From contig JAPOYW010000514.1 in NCBI GenBank assembly GCA_026706425.1, forward strand, positions 7,742 through 17,937: a stretch of DNA of 10,196 nucleotides. The letters run 5' to 3'. The first letter of the stretch is position 1, and each line of letters starts with the position of its first letter. Origin of the DNA: Gammaproteobacteria bacterium. Lineage in GTDB: Bacteria; Pseudomonadota; Gammaproteobacteria; Pseudomonadales; Azotimanducaceae. The notes below the pieces were generated by a model, which saw nothing but the letters and a program-made list of their open reading frames with translations, was not told the origin of the DNA and searched no databases. This document shows, one piece after another, positions 5,464 through 10,196 of this stretch. The position numbers and the translations under genes were made by a program.

Positions 5464-6483
5464 TCAGGGATGCGCCACGAGCACGGCGTCCCAAACCACT
5501 TCCGAGGCAACAACGCCCAGCCCGGTGAGCGACCATTGGGGCAGTTCAACCTCACCCGTGGAGACCATCCACAGCGCGTCACCGTCGTCGCGGGTGTGGA
5601 AAGGCTGGATCGCACGCGCCATCGAGCTATGGACCTGCCGGCCTAGCTGAATCAGGTCATGGCCGCGGACGGTTTGGTTGGTCACGACGACGGTGATCGT
5701 CGTGTTTCCGGGTTGTGGATCCCGGGCCGCTTGCGCAGCCTCAACCCGGTGTTCGATGTCCTCAATGTAGGTCGTCCGTTCGCCGCTCCGCGGGTCCACG
5801 TGGCCACGGACGACGTTGCCGTCCCGGTCGAACACGGCGCCGATGGCGTTCAGCACCACGCAGGCGAAGAACTTGACGCCGCCGATCTCCCGGTACGCCG
5901 CACCCTGACCCGCCGGTTCGCCACGGTCGAACTCGAACCCTTTGCCCACCGTTACCGACATCCCCGCACCTCGGGCACCGAGGGGGAACCGATTCGGCAC
6001 CGCGTTCTTCAACGCCTCGCGGCCTAGGCGCTTGTCCGGGTAGATGCTGTTGTTTCGGGCACCGAAGTCGTAGACGATGCCGCCGCTGACCAGCGGAATG
6101 GTGTTCCAGTCTCCCTTGTAGCCGCCTCGCGCCAACAGTTCCGCCGCCACACCGCTCGCCGCTTCGAGTCCAAGCAGGGAGCCGCCGGCGAGGCTGATCG
6201 CGTGGACGTAGCCGTAGTCGCCGACCACGCCCGGTGAACCGCCGCGAACATCCAACGCCATGTTGGCGCCGTTCCGGAAGTGCAGAACCGTCACCCCGGT
6301 CGGGCCATCCGGATACTCCGCGATGCCGACATGGAATGCCGGGAAGTCGTAGGTGAGGACGCGCTCCCCGGGATCGGTGCTGATGGCAAGATCCGGATCG
6401 TCGTTGGTTTTCACGGTCTGTGCCTGGATGCTGCTGGCGAGCACGACCGCCAAGACGGCACGCGCGATGTCACGGTGCGTCAA
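5464..6483 (-). CDS. secreted P1-family peptidase (DmpA/NylC-like N-terminal hydrolase)
   Basis: A 339-residue member of the P1 (S58) family, which includes D-aminopeptidase DmpA, beta-aminopeptidases and nylon-oligomer hydrolase NylC. These precursors cut themselves into alpha and beta chains, and the new N-terminal Ser/Thr is the nucleophile. The expected site is N260/T261 in PGNTTITVVVTNQ, close to the N266/T267 cleavage known for NylC. Other family stretches are GGSLLGLEAASGVAAELLARG (about 100-120), IPLVSGGIVYDFG (129-141) and GGVKFFACVVLNAIG (201-215). A hydrophobic N-terminus (MTHRDIARAVLAVVLASSIQAQ) looks like a signal peptide, so the enzyme is probably periplasmic. The TTG at 6481-6483 was chosen over the longer ATG at 6528 because GGAG lies seven bases upstream and the signal peptide then starts properly. 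It is followed after 19 bases by the Imm-like gene. The substrate, a peptide or amide, is unknown. Confidence 0.88.
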   Translation of the reverse strand: MTHRDIARAVLAVVLASSIQAQTVKTNDDPDLAISTDPGERVLTYDFPAFHVGIAEYPDGPTGVTVLHFRNGANMALDVRGGSPGVVGDYGYVHAISLAGGSLLGLEAASGVAAELLARGGYKGDWNTIPLVSGGIVYDFGARNNSIYPDKRLGREALKNAVPNRFPLGARGAGMSVTVGKGFEFDRGEPAGQGAAYREIGGVKFFACVVLNAIGAVFDRDGNVVRGHVDPRSGERTTYIEDIEHRVEAAQAARDPQPGNTTITVVVTNQTVRGHDLIQLGRQVHSSMARAIQPFHTRDDGDALWMVSTGEVELPQWSLTGLGVVASEVVWDAVLVAHP

Positions 6484-6529
6484 GCACGTTCTCCATGGGT
6501 CGATCACCCGACGATAGCAGACGCCCAAC

Positions 6530-6568
6530 GAACAACGCGACCGTCGGGGACGGGCTTGTCCCGTCCCG
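6530..6568 (+). repeat. hairpin repeat, cluster 2, head-only copy
   Basis: This 39-base stretch aligns without gaps to 4932-4970 with three differences. It forms the same hairpin: GGGACGGG (6547-6554), loop CTTGT, CCCGTCCC (6560-6567). Two of the differences fall outside the stem and one in the loop, so the stem is unchanged. It lies between the divergent peptidase and AbrB genes, 46 bases upstream of the peptidase TTG start. Since that position could fall within the peptidase promoter or leader, the repeat may affect its expression. Confidence 0.85.
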
Positions 6569-6583
6569 CTGCCAGATGAGCCG

Positions 6584-6705
6584 GAACACGATCATAGGGG
6601 ACGGGCTTGCCCCGTCCCGTTGTTCAGGATGCCGACGCGTCCGCCACCGGCGACCACAAAGGTCGAGCGGGCGACCACAAGGGTCGCCCCAGGGTCGCCC
6701 CTACG
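6584..6705 (+). repeat. hairpin repeat, cluster 2, head plus tandem tail hairpins
   Basis: The head hairpin is at 6598-6618 (GGGACGGG, loop CTTGC, CCCGTCCC). After a linker homologous to cluster 1, two tail hairpins follow in tandem: CGACC-ACAAA-GGTCG (6651-6665) and GGGCGACC-ACAAG-GGTCGCCC (6669-6689). A truncated third copy, GGGTCGCCCCTACG, ends at 6705. The order head, linker, tail and terminal CCCCTACG is the same as in cluster 1, and in the same orientation. With 6530-6568 it fills most of the 320-base gene-free stretch 6484-6803. The remaining 6706-6803 holds the ribosome site of the next gene and no clear promoter. Confidence 0.82.
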
Positions 6706-6803
6706 ATTTCGGTCATACGATTCAATGGGTTGCGGATCTGGTCAATGGTTGCAACGGCCCAGGCTCGCGGATAGGGAAGGAATCCTTGTTTCAGGGAATG
6801 ACG

Positions 6804-7043
6804 ATGCTCGCCAAACTGACTGCCAAGAATCAACTCACCTTGCCCAAGCGCATCACGAACGAGCTTGGCCACGTGGAGTACTTCGAGGTTGAAACTCGAA
6901 ACGGCCAAGTCTTACTGACTCCGGTTCGCATACAGCGCGCCGACGCCGTGCGTGCAAAACTCGCGGAACTCGATCTTACCGAAGAAACCATCCGCGACGC
7001 CGTGGCATGGGCGCGGGGCGAGGCGCGTCACAGCGATCAGTGA
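6804..7043 (+). CDS. AbrB/SpoVT-type antitoxin
   Basis: A 79-residue swapped-hairpin AbrB-like DNA-binding protein. The N-terminal domain reads MLAKLTAKNQLTLPKRI (1-17), the standard pattern of VapB/AbrB antitoxins, followed by YFEVETRNGQVLLTPVRI as the second part of the fold. A C-terminal helical tail (about 45-79, AVRAKLAELDLTEETIRDAVAWAR) would wrap the toxin. The ATG at 6804 was preferred because AGGGA ends six bases upstream; an ATG at 6798, two codons earlier in the same frame, sits too close to that site. The PIN toxin starts 12 bases after the stop, giving a standard antitoxin-first vapBC-like order. The dimer is expected to repress its own promoter, though no clear operator is visible because the hairpin repeats occupy the upstream region. 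Confidence 0.87.
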   Translation: MLAKLTAKNQLTLPKRITNELGHVEYFEVETRNGQVLLTPVRIQRADAVRAKLAELDLTEETIRDAVAWARGEARHSDQ

Positions 7044-7055
7044 ATCCCGCGCGGA

Positions 7056-7499
7056 ATGTCGCCCCAGCGTCCGAAGCCGACGCCGACACGAGTTCTCGAC
7101 ACGAACCTCGTGCTGTCCGCACTCGTCTTTGGCGGCGGCTCAAGCGCAGTTCTTCGGGACGGATGGCATAGCCAGCGGTTCACCCCACTCGTCTCACGAG
7201 AGACAACGAGCGAACTCATCCGGGTGCTAACGTCCGCGAAGTTCGGCTTGACCCGGCGCGACCAAGAAGACCTGTTGGCGGACTACCTGCGTTTTTGCAC
7301 AACCGTCAAGGTTCCCGTTCCGCCGCCCCCCACGCCATCCTGTCGCGACCCCTTCGATATCCCGTTCCTCACGCTTGCCATCGCCGGCCGCGCGGACTTC
7401 CTCGCCACGGGCGACCTGGACCTGCTGAGCCTGTCGACGGAGTTCTCCTGCCCGATCGTCAAGGCCAGCGAGTTCCTGGACCAGCTCCAACCCGCATGA
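7056..7499 (+). CDS. PIN-domain toxin (partner of AbrB-type antitoxin)
   Basis: A 147-residue PIN-domain protein of the 'putative TA system toxin component' type, predicted to be a Mg2+-dependent RNase. After a short proline-rich start, the first strand RVLDTNLVLSAL (12-23) carries D15. E49 and E53 lie in SRETTSELIRVL, RDPFDIPFLTLA (97-108) carries D98 and D101, and FLATGDLDLL (115-124) carries D120 and D122. The full acidic set is present, so the enzyme is probably active, unlike the other PIN protein here, which has Asn at one of these loop positions. The ATG at 7056 follows the antitoxin stop by 12 bases; the ribosome site is weak (GCGGA, very close), which suggests coupling to antitoxin translation. 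The two PIN proteins in the window belong to the same broad group but differ over most of their length. Confidence 0.88.
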   Translation: MSPQRPKPTPTRVLDTNLVLSALVFGGGSSAVLRDGWHSQRFTPLVSRETTSELIRVLTSAKFGLTRRDQEDLLADYLRFCTTVKVPVPPPPTPSCRDPFDIPFLTLAIAGRADFLATGDLDLLSLSTEFSCPIVKASEFLDQLQPA

Positions 7500-7571
7500 T
7501 CGTGGTGCGCGGTCGTTGCGATCGGCGAATCCAACGGGTCATGATGTAGGCACTTGGTATAGGCATCGCTC

Positions 7572-8129
7572 ATGCTTCTTCTTGTCGCCGGCCTCGTTTT
7601 GTTCGTTGCGGTTCACTTGATACCGACCGTCGTACCCCTGCGCGACGCGCTGATCGCGCGTCTGGGTGCAGGCGCCTACCGCGGCCTATTTTCGCTGGTT
7701 GCATTGGCGGGCTTGGTACTCGTCGTGTGGGGCTTCGCCCGGGCACCGTTCGAACCGTTGTACACGCCACCGAGTTGGGGGCGTTCGTTGGCGGTGTTCG
7801 CGGTACCCATCTCGCTGGTGCTGCTCGCGGCGGCCAACATGCCCACCCACATCCGCGCCGTGCTCCGGCATCCGATGCTGCTCGGGGTGCTGCTTTGGGC
7901 AATCGCCCACCTGCTCTCGAACGGCGACCTCCGCTCGGTCGTGCTGTTCGGCGCCTTCGCGGGTTATGCGGTGATCGATCTCGTCAGCGTCGTTGCACGC
8001 GGCAGGCGACCATCGACCGACAAGCCACCGCGCCTCGCCATGGATGGCGTGGCGATCATCGCCGGTCTCGTCGCCGCCGGCTTGTTCACCTACTTCCATG
8101 CCGCCCTCTTCGGCGTGCCGGCGATCTAG
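7572..8129 (+). CDS. NnrU-family membrane protein
   Basis: A 185-residue integral membrane protein with about six hydrophobic helices (roughly 1-20, 37-57, 72-89, 101-117, 120-142, 158-178). Family marks are HLIPT with H15 in helix 1 and RHPMLLGVLLWAIAHLLSNGD (99-119), with H100 and H113. The family is named for NnrU of denitrifiers, linked to nitric oxide metabolism, and is homologous to plant zeta-carotene isomerase Z-ISO, a haem-binding membrane enzyme; the conserved histidines fit a haem role here, but this is inference. The ATG at 7572 begins at the first helix; the ribosome site is weak. Its TAG stop lies inside the AGGAGG ribosome site of the sulfatase, so the two are co-transcribed. 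No nitric oxide reductase or denitrification gene is nearby, so the name should not be read as a function. Confidence 0.85.
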   Translation: MLLLVAGLVLFVAVHLIPTVVPLRDALIARLGAGAYRGLFSLVALAGLVLVVWGFARAPFEPLYTPPSWGRSLAVFAVPISLVLLAAANMPTHIRAVLRHPMLLGVLLWAIAHLLSNGDLRSVVLFGAFAGYAVIDLVSVVARGRRPSTDKPPRLAMDGVAIIAGLVAAGLFTYFHAALFGVPAI

Positions 8130-8133
8130 GAGG
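8128..8133 (+). promoter_or_regulatory. strong ribosome binding site overlapping the NnrU stop
   Basis: AGGAGG sits five bases before the sulfatase ATG and shares two bases with the TAG stop codon of the NnrU-family gene. Ribosomes ending the first gene would uncover or reuse this site, so sulfatase translation is probably coupled to it. Confidence 0.8.
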
Positions 8134-8138
8134 CAGCC

Positions 8139-9749
8139 ATGACCCGACCCAACATCCTGCTCGTCATGAACGACGACATGGGGTTCTCCGACATCGGCTG
8201 CTACGGCGGCGAGGTCCAGACGCCCAATCTCGACCGGCTCGCCGCCAACGGCATCCGCTTCACCCAGTTCTACAACACCGCCCGGTGCTGCCCCACCCGG
8301 GCGTCGATCCTCACGGGTCTCCATCCCCATCAGGCCGGCGTCGGCTGGATGACGACGGATCTCGACGAGGACGGCTACCGGGGTAGCCTCAACGACAAGT
8401 GCGTGACCATCGCCGAGGCGCTCGGGACGGCGGGATACGCCACCTACATGAGCGGAAAATGGCACGTTAGCCGGAACGTCGCGCCCGACGGCCCGAAACA
8501 CGCCTGGCCCTGCCAACGCGGCTTCGACCACTACTTCGGGATTCTCGGGGGTGCGGCCAACTACTGGCAGCCAAATACGTTGACCCGGAACAACGACGCC
8601 GTCGACGTGAACGGCTTGCCAGCGGATTTCTTCCTCACCGACGCGATCAGCGACCACGCGGCCGCCTATATCCGCAACCACGCCGAAAGCGGAACCGACG
8701 CACCGTTTTTCCTTTACACGGCCTACACGTCGCCGCATTGGCCACTGCACGCCCATCCGGAGGACATCGAGCGGTATCGGGGCCGATTTGTCGCCGGCTG
8801 GGACAAGCTGCGGGAAGAGCGTCTGCAACGGATGCGCGCCATGGGCATCGTCGATGCGTCATGGCCGATTACGGACCGGGATCCAACCCAACCGCCGTGG
8901 GAAGAGGCTCCGTACAAGGACTGGGAGCAGCGCCGCATGGAAGTGTACGCGGCGCAGATCGACCGGATGGACCAGGGCATCGGACGAATCGTTGCAGCGC
9001 TCGACGAGACCAAGGAGATCGACAACACGCTGATTCTCTTTCTGGCCGACAACGGCGCCTGCGCCGAGGAATTCGCGCGGGAGGTCAGCCCCATGCCGGG
9101 CACATATCCCGCAGGCACGACTCAGACCCGGGACGGCAGAACCGTGATGCGCGGCAACGATCCCACCGTCATGCCGGGATCCGAAGACACGTACCAGAGC
9201 TACGGCGTCCCGTGGGCCAACCTGTCGAACACGCCGTTCCGGGAATACAAGCACTGGGTTCACGAGGGGGGAATCGCCACGCCGCTGATCGCCCATTGGC
9301 CGTCCGTCATCGACGACGCCGGCGCTTTGCGGCACGGCCCGGGACAACTCACCGACATCATGGCGACCTGCCTCGATGTGGCCGGCGCGGACTACCCGAT
9401 GCGGTTCAGCGGCAACGACATCATCCCGCTGGAAGGCACCAGCCTCAAGCCGATCTTCCACGGTCAACCCAATCACAAGGAGGCACTGATCTGGGAGCAC
9501 GAAGGCAACAAGGCCGTACGCAGAGGCCGCTGGAAACTGGTATGCAAGTACCCGGGGGACTGGGAACTCTACGACATCGTCGCAAACCGCACGGAAACGG
9601 AGGATCTCGCAGCGCAACATCCGGATACCGTGGCGGAACTCGGCGCGATCCACGATGCCTGGGCCGAGCGCTGCGGCGTCAAGTCGTGGGAACACATGCT
9701 GGAGAACCTGAAGTCGGTAAGAGGGGTGGCTGCCAGCGCCAGGCAGTGA
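8139..9749 (+). CDS. Cys-type arylsulfatase
   Basis: A 536-residue sulfatase of the alkaline phosphatase superfamily, which hydrolyses sulfate esters. The signature CCPTRASILTG begins at C50; in active enzymes this Cys is converted to formylglycine by a maturase not present in this window. The calcium ligands D12, D13 (MNDDMGFSD) and D304, N305 (LADNGA) are present. The active-site residues R54, K107, H109 (GKWHV), H200 (SPHWPLH) and K371 (EYKHWVHEGG) also occur in the same order and spacing as in Pseudomonas aeruginosa arylsulfatase. The length is typical. The ATG at 8139 has a near-ideal ribosome site. No signal peptide is visible: the protein starts directly with MTRPNILLVMNDD, so it is probably cytoplasmic unless the true export signal is atypical. 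It follows the NnrU-family gene by 9 bases. The substrate could be an aryl or alkyl sulfate or a sulfated sugar. Confidence 0.93.
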   Translation: MTRPNILLVMNDDMGFSDIGCYGGEVQTPNLDRLAANGIRFTQFYNTARCCPTRASILTGLHPHQAGVGWMTTDLDEDGYRGSLNDKCVTIAEALGTAGYATYMSGKWHVSRNVAPDGPKHAWPCQRGFDHYFGILGGAANYWQPNTLTRNNDAVDVNGLPADFFLTDAISDHAAAYIRNHAESGTDAPFFLYTAYTSPHWPLHAHPEDIERYRGRFVAGWDKLREERLQRMRAMGIVDASWPITDRDPTQPPWEEAPYKDWEQRRMEVYAAQIDRMDQGIGRIVAALDETKEIDNTLILFLADNGACAEEFAREVSPMPGTYPAGTTQTRDGRTVMRGNDPTVMPGSEDTYQSYGVPWANLSNTPFREYKHWVHEGGIATPLIAHWPSVIDDAGALRHGPGQLTDIMATCLDVAGADYPMRFSGNDIIPLEGTSLKPIFHGQPNHKEALIWEHEGNKAVRRGRWKLVCKYPGDWELYDIVANRTETEDLAAQHPDTVAELGAIHDAWAERCGVKSWEHMLENLKSVRGVAASARQ

Positions 9750-9917
9750 CTGCCGAGGCGCGCGGATTCACCGAGCCGGGAGGCCCGAACGAATGGACCG
9801 ATGGAGCGACAGAACGAATCGAAGGAATCGAGTGCCATTGATCATCCGCTCCCGATCCGCCAGGCTGACTGACGACCTATTTGGCGCCGCTCGAATGTCA
9901 GCCCGACCGCGAAGCAC

Positions 9918-9961
9918 TTGACTTGCCGGCAAGCGGTACCGGGGGGGGGGCGGCCTAGAAT
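9918..9961 (+). promoter_or_regulatory. palindrome and G10 tract upstream of the last gene
   Basis: This stretch contains TTGACT (9918-9923), a perfect 12-bp palindrome CTTGCCGGCAAG (9922-9933), ten consecutive G (9941-9950) and TAGAAT (9956-9961). TAGAAT is a good -10 match about 55 bases before the next ATG, but TTGACT is 32 bases away, too far for a normal -35 box. The palindrome could be an operator. The remaining sequence from 9750 to 9917 after the sulfatase shows no terminator with a T-run and no gene that can be supported; GAACGAAT occurs twice (9787-9794, 9812-9819). Confidence 0.35.
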
Positions 9962-10015
9962 GAAATCCAAACGAGCGTTCTTCGGCGGCAGGACGCGCAG
10001 CCACAGGGTAGAGCC

Positions 10016-10196
10016 ATGAGCGGCGAATCCGGTCGGGCAATCGCTGCCCGTCTGCGCTCGCTCTCTGCAGAGCGGAAGAAGGCCGACTGGTCGGAACTGC
10101 CCCGCGAGGTCGCGGACCTGAGCAGGAAGCATACGTTTGCACTCCTACCGCCCGCCTGCTCCGATCTCGGCATGCCCTGGGCGCGGCCGCCGCCTC
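10016..10196 (+). CDS. unrecognised protein, N-terminal 60 residues, cut by window edge
   Basis: An open frame begins with ATG at 10016 and runs without a stop to the window end. The third codon positions are strongly G/C, like the confirmed genes nearby. GGGTAGAG a few bases upstream is a weak ribosome site. The visible part is polar and helical (SGRAIAARLRSLSAERKKAD, about 5-24), followed by LPREVADLSRKHTFALLPPA and a proline-rich PWARPPP at the cut edge. No signal peptide or membrane segment is seen. I do not recognise the family. It is downstream of the sulfatase by 266 bases and probably has its own promoter. The minus-strand open frames over the same stretch look like shadows. Confidence 0.5.
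   Translation, partial: MSGESGRAIAARLRSLSAERKKADWSELPREVADLSRKHTFALLPPACSDLGMPWARPPP

Noticed and set aside
6420..6803. Long N-terminal extension of the AbrB antitoxin
   Set aside because: The frame crosses the peptidase start and the hairpin repeats; the AbrB fold begins at 6804 where a ribosome site is found.
7686..8828. Minus-strand 380-codon open frame
   Set aside because: It is antisense to the NnrU and sulfatase genes and is a low-information Arg/Gly/Val-rich shadow.
8859..9695. Minus-strand 278-codon open frame
   Set aside because: Antisense shadow of the sulfatase with no recognisable domain.
8738..9841. Plus-strand 367-codon open frame overlapping the sulfatase
   Set aside because: It is out of frame with a full-length sulfatase whose catalytic residues are all present; no frameshift is needed.

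Overview
The window is GC-rich double-stranded chromosomal DNA. It has ordinary Shine-Dalgarno sites, frequent GTG/TTG starts and tightly packed short operons. SurE, NnrU-type membrane protein, Cys-type arylsulfatase, PhyH dioxygenases and Gfo/Idh/MocA oxidoreductase together suggest a Gram-negative bacterium, most likely a proteobacterium with a catabolic, possibly marine or host-associated, lifestyle. That placement is inference; no rRNA or taxonomic marker is present.

Layout. (1) 1-221, minus: a Phd/YefM-type antitoxin cut by the window edge. (2) 278-3051, minus: a three-gene operon read SurE -> Gfo/Idh/MocA oxidoreductase -> PhyH dioxygenase, with the last two genes overlapping by 8 bases at a TTG start. 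(3) 3210-3877, plus: a PIN toxin followed by a ribbon-helix-helix antitoxin with an ATGA overlap, behind an AT-rich palindromic promoter region. (4) 4011-4895, plus: a second, distinct PhyH dioxygenase. (5) 4932-5124: a cluster of hairpin repeats. (6) 5250-6483, minus: a secreted P1-family (NylC/DmpA-like) peptidase followed by a small Imm-like two-helix membrane protein. (7) 6530-6705: a second cluster of the same hairpin repeats. (8) 6804-7499, plus: an AbrB-type antitoxin and a second PIN toxin. (9) 7572-9749, plus: an NnrU-family membrane protein coupled to an arylsulfatase. (10) 10016-end, plus: the start of an unrecognised gene behind a region with a perfect palindrome and a G10 tract.

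How the parts fit. The enzyme genes (two Fe(II)/2-oxoglutarate oxygenases, an NAD(P)-dependent sugar or polyol oxidoreductase, a nucleotidase, a sulfatase and an amide hydrolase) look like scavenging and catabolic functions; no shared pathway can be proved from the sequence. Parts of three toxin-antitoxin loci with three different antitoxin folds sit between them, which marks this as an accessory-type region.

The most unusual feature is the hairpin repeat family. Each compact unit has an 8-bp stem, a CTTGY loop (on one strand) and usually a CGTAG flank. The middle of the stem changes between copies while pairing is kept, so the copies show compensatory changes. Two clusters in the same orientation bracket the peptidase/Imm block.
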